Assembly: GCF_001939075.1 (NCBI RefSeq)
Contig: NZ_MPTA01000004.1
Location: 186,001-250,000 of the forward strand
Origin: Paenisporosarcina indica
GTDB taxonomy: Bacteria > Bacillota > Bacilli > Bacillales_A > Planococcaceae
DNA length: 64,000 nt
Reading direction: 5' to 3'
Shown here: positions 43,317 to 52,404 of the stretch, piece by piece
Layout of the letters: each line of letters begins with the position of its first letter
Numbering within the stretch: position 1 is the first letter of the stretch
Made by a program: the position numbers and the translations under genes
The notes under the pieces: generated by a model
What the model was told of the DNA's origin: nothing
Seen by the model: only the letters and a program-made list of their open reading frames with translations
Database searches by the model: none

Positions 43317-43910
43317 ATGAATGACAATCAAGATGTCATGCGATTAACTGATGAACAATGGCAAGCGATTACGCATAATGACCAGTCATATGATGATAGT
43401 TTTATTTACGCGGTAATATCAACGGGTATCTGTTGCCGACCGTCTTGTAAATCGAGAGATCCTAAAAAAGAGAACGTCCGTATTTTCAACGATGTGGATG
43501 AGGCAATATCCGAAGGTTTTCGTCCTTGTAAACGGTGCAAGCCAGGTTGCATACGTTTGCCAGACGAAGAATGGACAGTCCAAATCCAAGAATATATAAA
43601 CTCTAATTATCATGAACCATTGTCTTTGGAAATATTAGCAGACATGTGTCATGGAAGCCCTTATCATTTACAACGAACATTTAAGAGAATTATTGGGTTG
43701 ACTCCAGCCGAATACATCCAACGAGTAAGAATTACAAATGCGATGAAAGAACTCTCCACAAATAATAAATCTGTCGCAGAAATCGGTGTTTCTGTAGGTC
43801 TTCCAAATACGCCCTATTTCATTACGTTATTCAAAAATCATACGGGACAAACACCTAAACAGTATCAGAAAACAATTATGGAGGTGCACAATATTGGAGA
43901 AAAACAATGA
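43317..43910 (+). CDS. adaA: Methylphosphotriester-DNA methyltransferase/regulator AdaA
   Basis: Ada N-terminal domain plus AraC HTH, 197 residues. Zinc-binding/acceptor Cys residues lie in STGICCRPSCKSRDPKKENV and FRPCKRCKPGC; the HTH follows (LEILADMCHGSPYHLQRTFK, IGVSVGLPNTPYFITLFK). On methylation it activates the adaptive response operon. ATG with AGAGAGGTG upstream. Overlaps the next gene by 17 bases. Confidence 0.93.
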   Translation: MNDNQDVMRLTDEQWQAITHNDQSYDDSFIYAVISTGICCRPSCKSRDPKKENVRIFNDVDEAISEGFRPCKRCKPGCIRLPDEEWTVQIQEYINSNYHEPLSLEILADMCHGSPYHLQRTFKRIIGLTPAEYIQRVRITNAMKELSTNNKSVAEIGVSVGLPNTPYFITLFKNHTGQTPKQYQKTIMEVHNIGEKQ

Positions 43911-44406
43911 AAGTATCGTGTATTGGATGCTGTTAAATAACGGAACATGGACGATTTATATTGCAGCAACAACGGAAGGACTTTGTTATGTCGGTTCACA
44001 AAATGCACCATTTGAAGAACTCGCCGCATGGGTAAATAAACGTCTCCCTACTTATGTACTTTCTGAGGATGGGCATGTATTGAATCCTTATGCAGTTGAA
44101 TTAATTGATTACTTGGAAGGACGACGTAAAGAATTCACATTGCCAATGGATCTTCATGGTACAACGTTTCAGCAATCTGTCTGGAAGGTGTTGCGGGATA
44201 TTCCGTATGGTCAGACGGTTTCGTACACGGATATTGCCGAGCGGATTCAAAAAACGAACGCGGTGCGTGCAGTCGGGACTGCTATTGGAGCCAATCCTGT
44301 ATTAATTACGATTCCTTGTCATCGTGTCATCGCAAAAAGCGGAAAATTGACTGGTTACAGGGGTGGTTTAGAGATGAAGGAACAACTTCTAGGTCTAGAA
44401 AAGTGA
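43894..44406 (+). CDS. ogt: Methylated-DNA-protein-cysteine methyltransferase
   Basis: Suicidal O6-alkylguanine repair protein, 170 residues. The active-site motif PCHRVIAKSG is intact, followed by LTGYRGGLEMKEQLLGLE; the HTH-like WKVLRDIPYGQTVSYTDIAE precedes it. Start is a TTG with GGAGG nine bases upstream, inside the adaA end. In B. subtilis the partner of adaA is called adaB; Ogt/AdaB cannot be separated here. Confidence 0.93.
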   Translation: MEKNNESIVYWMLLNNGTWTIYIAATTEGLCYVGSQNAPFEELAAWVNKRLPTYVLSEDGHVLNPYAVELIDYLEGRRKEFTLPMDLHGTTFQQSVWKVLRDIPYGQTVSYTDIAERIQKTNAVRAVGTAIGANPVLITIPCHRVIAKSGKLTGYRGGLEMKEQLLGLEK

Positions 44407-44410
44407 GTAG

Positions 44411-44438
44411 AAGCATAGGGACGGTTCTCTTGCTTCTT
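44411..44438. repeat. REP-like repeated motif, copy 2
   Basis: The 18 bases GGGACGGTTCTCTTGCTT recur here, flanked by AGAAGCA and TGCTTCT, a seven-base inverted pair. Located directly after the ogt stop. Confidence 0.6.
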
Positions 44439-44631
44439 ATTAATGATAGTTAACATCTGTTTTAAAATTCATCAGGTATATTTGTAGGATTGTTGAATTA
44501 GATATGGGTGTTTCTTCCTAACCTTATTTAAAGCCTGGGAAAGGAGGAAAAAACAAGAGAATCGTTGTTGCTTTATAATAAAGTTTGATCAAATTGATAC
44601 TAATAATCTTGATAAATGAACAAAAAAAAAA

Positions 44632-44663
44632 GCTTGTTTTGAAAAAAATTGATCAAAACAAGC
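44632..44663 (-). terminator. Terminator left of the GC-rich island
   Basis: GCTTGTTTTGA and complement around a ten-base loop, followed by a run of ten T on the minus strand. It follows the remnant gene at 44682-44875 by 19 bases and now also ends the island transcript. Confidence 0.85.
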
Positions 44664-44681
44664 ATTTAATATGATTATTTT

Positions 44682-44875
44682 CTACTTGTTATGTTCCGTA
44701 ATCTTGCCCTTTTCTGGAATATACATATCATCGTAAATATATAGCTGCGTCAAATATAATCGCACCTGGCTACTACTTTAGCAAAGTCTTTTTCAAGGTA
44801 CTCCGCTTCTGCATTAAATGCTTGAATCATATAAACAAAATTCGTTTGATTACCAAATACAGCTGGACCGCTTGG
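44682..44875 (-). pseudogene. 3' remnant of a host-type gene at the island junction
   Basis: AT-rich minus-strand sequence translates as PAVFGNQTNFVYMIQAFNAE, AEYLEKDFAKVVARCDYI and a TGA at 44750; in the next frame it continues QLYIYDDMYIPEKGKITEHN to a TAG at 44682, so a small frameshift is likely. The upstream part of the gene is replaced by the GC-rich beta-helix gene. I do not recognise the family. Its terminator (44632-44663) is intact. Confidence 0.6.
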
Positions 44876-46373
44876 CAGACTGGCTCACCTCGATTCCGTC
44901 GGCCACCCTCAGCTCGTCTCCGTCGATGCCGTCGACGAAGTTCCCCACCATGCTGAGGTCCTCCCCTGCATCGATCCTGATGCCGTTGGCAGCCTGTCGA
45001 ATGACGTTGCACTCGATCCTGATACCTGAGGGTAATCCAGTGCCCCGTCCGTCAGTACCGCGGTCCTCACTGAGCCTGATTGCCCAGAACCCGTCCGTCC
45101 CTCCAGTGATGTGGTTACCATGCAACTCCGTGCCCGGCGCATTGCGGACCTCAATGCCGACCACCGAATCCTCCCCGGTGGTGATCCTGTTGTCCTCGAT
45201 GAGGGTGTCAGGAGTTCCCAGGATGACGAGGACTCCCTGACGGTTACCTGTCAATGAGTTGGAGTGCACCCAGTTTCCAGGTCCTGAGGCGTCGTGCTTG
45301 TTCTTGGACCCGCCGGAATTGCCCAGCGCGATGCCTGCCCGTTGCCCGCCGATGACCGAGTTGTCCCGTACCTCGTTCAGGTATTCACCCTCTCCGTGCA
45401 GGTCGATGGCGTCGAGGTGGCTGCCGACGATCGTGTTCTCCGCCACAAGATTGTTGTGCGTGGGAAACTGCAGCAGAATGGCATGCCGCAGATGTCTGCC
45501 ATCGAAGGTATTGCCGATGACGACGTTGTGCCGGGAATCGTTGGCGGCATCCGGGTCGTGCTGGTCCGCTAAGCCCTCGATAGCGATACCGTAGCCCTGT
45601 CCGCCGGGACCGACGGCAGTTGCCTCACTAACGTAGTTTCCAGAGAGGGTCACTTCACGGCTGGCCTTGACGGAGATGCCGTGGCGCTCGAACCTGCGGA
45701 TGCCCAGGTTCTCCACCAGGACCTGGGAGCTGGCCTGCCCTTCGTGGGCTCCGAGGTAGATCCCGTACATTGGACCGCCACCTGCGTCGCCGTCGTCGGG
45801 GTCGTCGCCGAGTGGTCCCTCATGACGGGAGCTGATGGTGAAGTCAGCGACGATGACGTCGTGGACGCCTGAGCCACGGATTACCCGGCTGTCATCCTCG
45901 CCGTCCAGGGAGGTCAGCAACATGGTGCTCTCCTGGCCTTCGCCGCGCAAGTCCACGCCGCTGCGCAGCACGATGTTCGCCGACTCGTCGGCCGGGTCAG
46001 TGGAGCGCATGTCATACGTGCCGGCTGGCAGCACGACCTCGTCACCCGGTACAGCCGCGTCCAGGGCCGCCCGGATGGCTGCTGCGTCGTCGTGTGAGTC
46101 TGGATTCGGATCTGCCCCAAAGTGCGTAACGTCCAGGGTCCTGCCCTTGACCGGACCCGGCGTTGGCACCTCGATTGGCGCGCCGGACCGGTCCACCAAG
46201 CCGGGGGCCTGCCAGTCTCCACGCTCGGACGGTGCGGGTCCCACGGCGTCATCGCTCTCGACCGGCCTGTCGAATTCCTCGACGGTGCATGCGGTTAAGA
46301 GGACCACCAGACCAAGGGCCACCCACCACGAATGCCCCGGACATAGCCTTCTGTTCTGAACGGATTCCTTCAT
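44850..46373 (-). CDS. Right-handed parallel beta-helix lipoprotein (pectate lyase superfamily)
   Basis: A 507-residue lipoprotein: basic N-terminus, hydrophobic WVALGLVVLLTAC with lipobox Cys, then the pectate-lyase-3 opening LDVTHFGADPNPDSHDDAAA, LDAAVPGDEVVLPAGTYDM, and repeated beta-helix coils with N-ladders (NTIVGSHLDAIDLHGEGEYL, NSLTGNRQGVLVILGT). The fold binds or cleaves polysaccharides. DNA is about two thirds G+C by eye, with actinobacterial codon use, unlike the window. The last residues (RSSCIW) come from the junction with a host-type remnant, so the C-terminus is probably not native. Confidence 0.8.
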   Translation of the reverse strand: MKESVQNRRLCPGHSWWVALGLVVLLTACTVEEFDRPVESDDAVGPAPSERGDWQAPGLVDRSGAPIEVPTPGPVKGRTLDVTHFGADPNPDSHDDAAAIRAALDAAVPGDEVVLPAGTYDMRSTDPADESANIVLRSGVDLRGEGQESTMLLTSLDGEDDSRVIRGSGVHDVIVADFTISSRHEGPLGDDPDDGDAGGGPMYGIYLGAHEGQASSQVLVENLGIRRFERHGISVKASREVTLSGNYVSEATAVGPGGQGYGIAIEGLADQHDPDAANDSRHNVVIGNTFDGRHLRHAILLQFPTHNNLVAENTIVGSHLDAIDLHGEGEYLNEVRDNSVIGGQRAGIALGNSGGSKNKHDASGPGNWVHSNSLTGNRQGVLVILGTPDTLIEDNRITTGEDSVVGIEVRNAPGTELHGNHITGGTDGFWAIRLSEDRGTDGRGTGLPSGIRIECNVIRQAANGIRIDAGEDLSMVGNFVDGIDGDELRVADGIEVSQSAKRSSCIW

Positions 46374-46471
46374 CAGACTACTCACGTCCTTCCTTGACTC
46401 TTTTCGTCCCTCTCGTCGCCCATGAAGGCGTCGAGAAAAGCGATGAGCCCGTCGTCTCGGCGTGATTTGCC

Positions 46472-46485
46472 GAGCCCGCGGGCTC
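46472..46485. repeat. GC-only palindrome between the two island genes
   Basis: GAGCCCGCGGGCTC, a perfect 14-base palindrome in the 209-base gap between the GH3 stop and the beta-helix gene; it could be part of a foreign terminator or operator. Confidence 0.4.
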
Positions 46486-46582
46486 ACTACCTTCGGGATG
46501 CCCCGACAATCCGTACCGAATCGCCGATGTCATCCCATGGCCAGGGTCCTTCCGATTAGAGTTCCCCTTGCCATTGCTTTAG

Positions 46583-49096
46583 TCATTGGCTATTGCCTTT
46601 GTTGTTGCCTTTGTTACCTTTGTTGTTGCCTTTGTTACCTTTGTTGTCCTTGTTGAGTTTGAAGTTCAACGGAATGTCTTTTTCCAACGGAGTGACTGCC
46701 GAGGAACCACCGACATGCACGCGATATTTTCCATCAACAGTAGCCCACTCGCCATCAGCCCAGTTCGCTAGGTTGTCCGGTTCTTCCGGAATGAAATAAG
46801 AAAACGGGTGGTTGGAGTCAACCTGGTTAATCCGTACAGTCACCTGTTGGCTTTCACCTGGCTCAAGGTCAACCTTCTCGAAGTTGACAAGTCGCTTAGT
46901 CGGCTGCCCCGCCTCATCCGGCAGAGTCAAGTAGACCTGTGCCGCTTCTTTACCGGCAACGTCACCAGTATTCGTGATAGTGAAGGACACGTCAATACCT
47001 GACAACGAGCCGTTATTGCCGTTGTTGTTGTTGCCTTTGCCCTTCCACTTTCCTGGACCATCGCTTTCACCGCGGACCTTCTTCACCTTCAGATCGTCAT
47101 ACTCGAAAGTCGTGTACGATAAGCCGTACCCGAATGGGAAGACTGGCTTCACATCGTTTGCTTCATACCAGCGGTAGCCCATCTCTAGACCCTCAGTGTA
47201 TTGAGCGATTAGCTGGTCGGAACCGTCACCGTATGCGCCAGGGCCACCTGGCTTGCCAGTATCTTGACGCGTTCCAGGGAACTGCTCCTCAGTCGCGAAG
47301 GCAGCTTCACGCTCGGTCGCACCGAACGTCATAGGCAGCTTGCCGGAAGGATTGACTTTACCATAGAGCAAGTTGGCCACGGCATTACCATCCTCCATGC
47401 CTGGGAACCAAGCCTCGAGCACCGCAGGTACCTCATCCAGCCACGGCATTAGCACCGTACCGGAAGTCTTCAGGACCACAGCGGTGTGCTCCGCGTTTGC
47501 CTCCAAGACCGCATCGATCAGCGGTTCCTGCTCCACCAAGTCCACGTGATTACCTCGCGTGTCAAGGTCGATGGCCGGGAAGCCAAGGGTATCGCGGTCC
47601 ACAGTCTCATGCGGATTGTCGCCGACCATGAGCAGCACGACATCGGACTCAGCGGCCAGCTTAGCGGCAGCCTCCGGGTCACGGCCATCGTTGTACGTTA
47701 CTTCAGTGTCGTAGCCCAGCTCCTCGATGACGTTTTCCAGGCCCTCCTGCGGAGTGACCGTGTAAGGAGTCACGACGTTCTCGTTGGTGTCCTTAGTGGA
47801 GCGCGGGGACATCTTGGCCTCGCCAGCGAACCACTCAACGCCGATCAGCGCGATCGACTTCGGCTCGTCGTCCAGTGGCAGGAAGTCGTTATCGTTCTTT
47901 AACAGCACGGCCCCTTCCTCTGCCATCTTCCGTGCGCTTGCACCGTTAGCAATTGGATCGACAATTTCCGGCAGGAACTCATCATAAGGCTCATCCATGT
48001 GACCAAACTCAATCATCTTGATGTAGCGCGGACGAAGAAGATTGTCTAGGTCATCCTCGGTTACCTCACCTGAATCAAGGGCATCCTGGATTTTCTCCTC
48101 AGTGTAGTACTGTGGTGCCCAGTCTAGCTCGACATTCATGCCAGCCTTGATGGCAGCAACCGTGTCGTGAATTGCGCGACGGTCACTCATGACATAACCG
48201 TCAAAGCCCCAGTTGTCGCGCAGGGCATCTTGTAGCAATTCAGAGCTATCACAAGCATAAGTGCCGTTAACATCAGGGAACGAACACATTACTGAAGCTG
48301 GGTCAGCATCCTTGACGGTCATCTCGAAAGGCAGCATGTACAGCTCGTTCATGGCCTGTGAGGGAACTTGGACACCCATCGTCCATCGCTCAGTCTCTTG
48401 CTCGTTGCCGGCCAAGTGCTTAAGCTGTGCCTGAACGCCTTGGTCCTGGATACCTTTGACTTGCTCAGTCGCCAGTATACCCGTCAAGTACGGGTCCTCA
48501 CTGAAGTACTCATAGTTCCGGCCATTGTACGGGTGACGCACGAGGTTCATGCCCGGTCCGAGCAACACGTGATGCGCGAAGGCACGAGTTTCTTCGCCAA
48601 GGATTCGGCCTGCCTCATAGTTCAGCTCGCGGTCGAAGGTCGCGGCCATCGCCGGGGTGGACGGTAGTCCCGTCGCCTCCGGGTCATTGCCACACGATCC
48701 GCCCTTTACGCCCGTACCACCGTTGGTCATGCGGATTGTGGGGATGCCCAGATCCTCAATCCCATGGATTTGCCGGCCAGTGTCCTGCCACTCACACCCA
48801 GGCAAGGTACCCTCGGGCGCGAATTCGCCGTTCTGGTACTTGCTACTACCTTTTTTGTCGATGACTACCGTCTCACCAGTGTCGTTCTCATTAAAGCGTG
48901 AGATGGCGATTTGCTGGATTTTCTGTTCCATCTTCATCTCATCGAGAAGCAGCTCGGTGCGCTCCTCAGCAGAGAGCTGAGTGTTCATCCAGGGGTCGGT
49001 CCCTTCCGTTTCTCTGTTCATCGCATTAGCAGGATTTACTAACGTAGACAGGAAGATCATTGCTGTCAAAAAAATTAAATTAATTCGTTTTCTCAT
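46583..49096 (-). CDS. Secreted glycoside hydrolase family 3 enzyme (beta-glucosidase type)
   Basis: An 837-residue exported protein. Signal peptide MRKRINLIFLTAMIFLSTLV ending PANA; GH3 N-terminal barrel with KHLAGNEQETERW (about residue 226) and the nucleophile Asp near 305 in GFDGYVMSDRRAIHDT; GH3 C-terminal domain (EEGAVLLKNDNDFLPL, NPSGKLPMTFG, FPFGYGLSYTTFEY); a fibronectin-like tail (VSFTITNTGDVAGKEAAQVY). An Asn/Gly/Lys linker interrupts before the tail, and the C-terminus is KGNKGNNKGN repeats. The body is GC-rich and foreign-looking, while the first 26 or so codons are AT-rich like the host. Specific sugar not predictable. Confidence 0.88.
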   Translation of the reverse strand: MRKRINLIFLTAMIFLSTLVNPANAMNRETEGTDPWMNTQLSAEERTELLLDEMKMEQKIQQIAISRFNENDTGETVVIDKKGSSKYQNGEFAPEGTLPGCEWQDTGRQIHGIEDLGIPTIRMTNGGTGVKGGSCGNDPEATGLPSTPAMAATFDRELNYEAGRILGEETRAFAHHVLLGPGMNLVRHPYNGRNYEYFSEDPYLTGILATEQVKGIQDQGVQAQLKHLAGNEQETERWTMGVQVPSQAMNELYMLPFEMTVKDADPASVMCSFPDVNGTYACDSSELLQDALRDNWGFDGYVMSDRRAIHDTVAAIKAGMNVELDWAPQYYTEEKIQDALDSGEVTEDDLDNLLRPRYIKMIEFGHMDEPYDEFLPEIVDPIANGASARKMAEEGAVLLKNDNDFLPLDDEPKSIALIGVEWFAGEAKMSPRSTKDTNENVVTPYTVTPQEGLENVIEELGYDTEVTYNDGRDPEAAAKLAAESDVVLLMVGDNPHETVDRDTLGFPAIDLDTRGNHVDLVEQEPLIDAVLEANAEHTAVVLKTSGTVLMPWLDEVPAVLEAWFPGMEDGNAVANLLYGKVNPSGKLPMTFGATEREAAFATEEQFPGTRQDTGKPGGPGAYGDGSDQLIAQYTEGLEMGYRWYEANDVKPVFPFGYGLSYTTFEYDDLKVKKVRGESDGPGKWKGKGNNNNGNNGSLSGIDVSFTITNTGDVAGKEAAQVYLTLPDEAGQPTKRLVNFEKVDLEPGESQQVTVRINQVDSNHPFSYFIPEEPDNLANWADGEWATVDGKYRVHVGGSSAVTPLEKDIPLNFKLNKDNKGNKGNNKGNKGNNKGNSQ
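46594..46650. repeat. 21-bp tandem repeat encoding the GH3 tail
   Basis: At least two and a half near-perfect copies of a 21-base unit (built from CCTTTGTTGTT and GCCTTTGTTA) encode the NKGNKGN tail. Likely slippage-prone. Confidence 0.75.
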
Positions 49097-49416
49097 CGTA
49101 CACTCTCCCTACTATCTAGTTGTCAATTAGCATTGAAATAATTAGTTTTATCGTCTTAATCTCTCCCTACTAAATATATTAGTATAGAGAAAAACTATTA
49201 CGCTAGTATGACCGGTTAATTACAAAACAGACACAAAAAACACGAGATTAGTAACGCTAAAGTCCTGTCAGTGGTATTCAAACTCTTTAGCAAACAATAA
49301 TTTGCCAAATTAACAATCAAAATAAATAAATTTTAATGAGTATTATACTTATTATTTTAAATATACTGAAATAGGAATGCCGATATTAAAAACAGCCTAT
49401 TACTAGTATGAAAAAC
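49097..49416. other. AT-rich leader region of the GH3 gene with a duplicated start segment
   Basis: Gene-free 320 bases, AT-rich like the host. The 12-mer TAGTAGGGAGAG (minus strand) occurs at 49103-49114 as the GH3 ribosome binding site and again at 49161-49172, followed in both cases by related sequence (CGATGAGAAAACGAATTAAT and CGATAAAACTAATTATTTCA). It looks like a degraded duplication of the gene's 5' end. No convincing promoter was identified. Confidence 0.5.
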
Positions 49417-49455
49417 AGCCCCTATGTTGAACAAGCTTTGTTCAACATAGGGGCT
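49417..49455. terminator. 18-bp perfect hairpin between glmS and the GH3 gene
   Basis: AGCCCCTATGTTGAACAA and its exact complement around a three-base loop; T-rich on both sides (GTTTTT on minus, ATTTTCTTTT on plus), so probably bidirectional. It sits about 160 bases after the glmS stop. Confidence 0.8.
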
Positions 49456-49530
49456 ATAATTTTCTTTTAGAATCAGCATTTGTAGTTGTGTTTTATTCAA
49501 TCTTTATTCCAAACCAACATTTAGAATCAA

Positions 49531-49561
49531 AAAAACTGGTTAGTATAACTAACCAGTTTTT
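49531..49561 (-). terminator. Terminator of glmS
   Basis: AAAAACTGGTTAG and complement around TATAA, followed by TTTTTTT on the minus strand, 53 bases after the glmS stop. Confidence 0.88.
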
Positions 49562-49613
49562 GCGTCACGACCGAGTTGTATGCGAACAACTGCATCGGTT
49601 TCTCTATTTACAT

Positions 49614-51416
49614 TTATTCAACAGTAACCGACTTAGCCAAATTACGTGGTTTATCCACGTCACAGCCACGGTGTAGAGATGCGTAGTAGCTGATTAATTG
49701 TAGCGGAATAACAGAGACAAGTGGCGTTAATAATGGGTGGACATTTGGTAAGACAAGTGTATCGCCTTCTTCTTCCATGCCTTCCATTGCAATGATACAT
49801 GGGTTTGCGCCACGTGCCACTACTTCTTTCACGTTTCCGCGAATGTTTAGGCTAACCGCTTTTTGTGTTGCCAATGCGAAGATTGGTGTTCCTTCTTCGA
49901 TTAACGCGATTGTTCCGTGTTTCAATTCTCCACCTGCGAAGCCTTCAGCTTGGATGTATGAAATCTCTTTTAGTTTAAGAGCTCCCTCCATGCTGACACA
50001 GAAATCTAGGTTACGACCGATGAAGAATGCGTTACGTGTTGTTGATAGGAAGTCTGTAGCGATTTGCTCCATTTTTTCTTTTGAATCAACAAGAGATTGA
50101 ACCGCGTTTGCCACAATACTCATTTCGTGTACGATATCGAAATCTGCTTTGCGACCCGCTTTTTCAGCTGCAACCGCTGCAGTGATTGCAAGTACCGCGA
50201 TTTGAGCAGTGTATGCTTTTGTAGAAGCAACTGCGATTTCAGGACCTGCATGTAGTAATAATGTGTGATCCGCTTCACGAGAAAGTGTTGATCCTTTGGC
50301 ATTTGTTAGGGTTAATGTTGGGTGACCCAATTTTTTGATTTTCACCAATACTTGTCGACTATCCGCTGTTTCACCAGATTGTGTGATAAACAAGAATAAT
50401 GGTTTTTTCGACAATAACGGCATGTTATAGCCGAATTCACTTGAAATATGCACTTCCACTGGAATGCCAGCAATCTTCTCAAAGTACTCTTTTCCAACTA
50501 AACCAGCGTGGTAACTTGTGCCTGCCGCAATAATATATAAACGATCCGCTTCATTTAAAGCAGTAATGATGTCTTGATCAATTTCAAGTTCACCTTGTTC
50601 ATTTTGGTAAGCTTGAATGATTTTTCGCATCACACCTGGTTGCTCATCAATTTCTTTTAACATGTAATGAGGGTACGTACCTTTTTCAATATCGCTCATA
50701 TCAAGTTCAGCTGTATATGAATCACGTTCTACAACTGTACCGTCCAGTTTTTGAATTTCAACTGATTCTTTTTTCACAATCACCATTTCAAGATCGTGAA
50801 GTTCCACGTATTGGTCTGTCACTTGAAGCATCGCCATCGCGTCTGAAGCGACTACGTTGAAGTCATCACCAAGGCCAACTAGTAGTGGGCTTTTGTTTTT
50901 TGCGACAAAAATTGTTTGTGCTTCTTCTGCATCTAGCAAAGCAATCGCGTATGATCCGTGTAATAACTCAAGTGTATAACGGAATGCTTCAGCTGTTGTC
51001 ATGCCGTCTTTCGAGAACTTCTCGATAAGTTGCACAATTACTTCTGTATCTGTATCTGATTTCATTTCAATGTCTGCTAAATATTCTTTTTGCAGTAAGT
51101 GATAGTTTTCAATAACACCGTTGTGAACAAGTGTATAACGACCTGATGCACTCTGATGAGGATGTGCATTTAATTGGTTTGGAACTCCGTGAGTTGCCCA
51201 ACGTGTGTGACCAATCCCTGTTTTTGCCGTTACGTCATCTTCAACTGCTAGGCGTAAATCAGCAATACGTCCTTTTTCTTTGAATACTGTTACGCCATCT
51301 TCATTGCGTACAGCAATCCCCGCTGAGTCATATCCGCGGTATTCCAATTTTTCTAAGCCTTTTAATAATATTTCCTTCGAGTCTAAATCTCCGATGTATC
51401 CTACAATTCCACACAT
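49614..51416 (-). CDS. glmS: Glutamine-fructose-6-phosphate aminotransferase (isomerizing)
   Basis: GlmS makes glucosamine-6-phosphate, the first step of UDP-GlcNAc synthesis. The 600-residue protein opens [10 protein letters not shown] with Cys as glutaminase nucleophile, has [18 protein letters not shown] in the glutaminase domain, two SIS domains ([40 protein letters not shown]) and ends [12 protein letters not shown]. It is preceded by a glmS ribozyme and a strong sigma-A promoter. Confidence 0.98.
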   Translation of the reverse strand: MCGIVGYIGDLDSKEILLKGLEKLEYRGYDSAGIAVRNEDGVTVFKEKGRIADLRLAVEDDVTAKTGIGHTRWATHGVPNQLNAHPHQSASGRYTLVHNGVIENYHLLQKEYLADIEMKSDTDTEVIVQLIEKFSKDGMTTAEAFRYTLELLHGSYAIALLDAEEAQTIFVAKNKSPLLVGLGDDFNVVASDAMAMLQVTDQYVELHDLEMVIVKKESVEIQKLDGTVVERDSYTAELDMSDIEKGTYPHYMLKEIDEQPGVMRKIIQAYQNEQGELEIDQDIITALNEADRLYIIAAGTSYHAGLVGKEYFEKIAGIPVEVHISSEFGYNMPLLSKKPLFLFITQSGETADSRQVLVKIKKLGHPTLTLTNAKGSTLSREADHTLLLHAGPEIAVASTKAYTAQIAVLAITAAVAAEKAGRKADFDIVHEMSIVANAVQSLVDSKEKMEQIATDFLSTTRNAFFIGRNLDFCVSMEGALKLKEISYIQAEGFAGGELKHGTIALIEEGTPIFALATQKAVSLNIRGNVKEVVARGANPCIIAMEGMEEEGDTLVLPNVHPLLTPLVSVIPLQLISYYASLHRGCDVDKPRNLAKSVTVE

Positions 51417-51489
51417 AATTTAAAATCCTCCAATAAATTCAAATGAAATAAACGTCCTGCATTGTTTGCAGAAGTTATTTATGTGCCCT

Positions 51490-51645
51490 CTTTTTCCTTT
51501 TAGTCGTAAAATCACTTCTACGGTTTAAGAAAAAGAATAACGACCAGGCATCGTGGCCGGGAGGTATCCGCCGAATGTTCGATACTCCTCCACCTCGTCT
51601 GCTGAAGATCCATTTCCGTTCGATTTCTTCAGCTCAGGCGCTATC
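51490..51645 (-). ncRNA. glmS ribozyme/riboswitch
   Basis: Between the promoter and glmS the transcript contains AGCGCCTGAGCTG, GACGAGGTGGAGGAGTATCG, TTCGGCGG and ATACCTCCCGGC in the order of the glmS catalytic core, then a P4-like stem (CGTAGAAG..TTTTACG). With glucosamine-6-phosphate it cleaves itself just 5' of the GCGCC and destabilises the mRNA. Cleavage expected next to 51641. Outer borders are approximate. Confidence 0.93.
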
Positions 51646-51739
51646 ATTGTTTTCCGATTTTTTAACGCGCTTTGCTCACTCCTTTTTTGCGCGTGACGTA
51701 GTCAGTTGTCAATGACTTACAATTCACGTCAACCACCTT

Positions 51740-51768
51740 ATCATACTTAATTCGCGTGTATACGTCAA
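51740..51768 (-). promoter_or_regulatory. Sigma-A promoter of glmS
   Basis: TTGACG, 17 bases, TATGAT on the minus strand, about 95 bases upstream of the ribozyme cleavage site. Confidence 0.85.
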
Positions 51769-51849
51769 TCAAGTACATATAACCATTGTATTCCAGTGAA
51801 ATAGATTGGCTCAAGAATCATGCCAATCTTCTCTCTGCGCAAAACAAAA

Positions 51850-51869
51850 GAGCCGCATTTCTGCGACTC
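51850..51869 (-). terminator. Terminator of the chromate transporter operon
   Basis: GAGTCGCA-GAAA-TGCGGCTC (one G-U) followed by TTTTGTTTT on the minus strand, immediately after the second chrA-type stop. It closes the long dppB-to-chrA unit. Confidence 0.88.
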
Positions 51870-51870
51870 C

Positions 51871-52404
51871 CTAAAACAAACCTGTAACAGCACCAAATAC
51901 CAATGCCAAGCCAATCACAAAAGCTGGATGCATTTTTACTTTTTCCAATAAAACATAGCTTGCCACTATTAAAAACAACGTGTAACCAATGCCAATGCCT
52001 TCTACCGATTCCTGTGCGAACTGAATCGTCATGAATCCAAGTAATACGGCGATCACCGGGCGAATTAATTTCGTTAAGTTTTTCACTTCTGGCTCATCTT
52101 TGTATTTCAATAAGACAGCCATCATGCCTACCATCAATAATAAAGATGGTGCTATCGTTGCAAACAATGCGACGACCGCTCCTACTATCCCACCTTCTGC
52201 ATAACCGATATAGCCTGCCATTTTCGTGGCAATGGGACCAGGCAAGGAATTACCGATTGCGACAACTTCACTAAATTCCTGTGTCGACATCCATTCATAA
52301 TTGCCTACGACTTCATGCTCCACAAGAGGGATTGAGGCCGGGCCTCCTCCATAACCTAATATACTAGGAATAAAAAAGGCTACAAACAAGTGCCAATAAA
52401 TCAT
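51871..52404 (-). CDS. Half-size chromate transporter (CHR family), second subunit
   Basis: A 177-residue membrane protein with one CHR domain (GYGGGPASIPLVEHEVV, EVVAIGNSLPGPIATKMAGY). The ATG at 52404 has GGAGG upstream and overlaps the stop of the first half (ATGA). Short CHR proteins are encoded as pairs and work together, exporting chromate or related anions. Equivalent to B. subtilis YwrA/YwrB. Confidence 0.9.
   Translation of the reverse strand: MIYWHLFVAFFIPSILGYGGGPASIPLVEHEVVGNYEWMSTQEFSEVVAIGNSLPGPIATKMAGYIGYAEGGIVGAVVALFATIAPSLLLMVGMMAVLLKYKDEPEVKNLTKLIRPVIAVLLGFMTIQFAQESVEGIGIGYTLFLIVASYVLLEKVKMHPAFVIGLALVFGAVTGLF

Noticed and set aside
44850-49096. Many long ORFs on the plus strand opposite the island genes (for example 45835-46359 and 47486-47902)
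   Set aside because: GC-rich DNA has few stop codons in all frames; these lack ribosome binding sites, motifs and sensible composition, while the minus-strand frames give clear GH3 and beta-helix proteins.
44850-49096. The GC-rich island as assembly chimaera or contamination
   Set aside because: The GH3 gene keeps an AT-rich signal peptide and a host-type ribosome binding site in frame with the foreign body, which favours true transfer; read coverage could not be examined.
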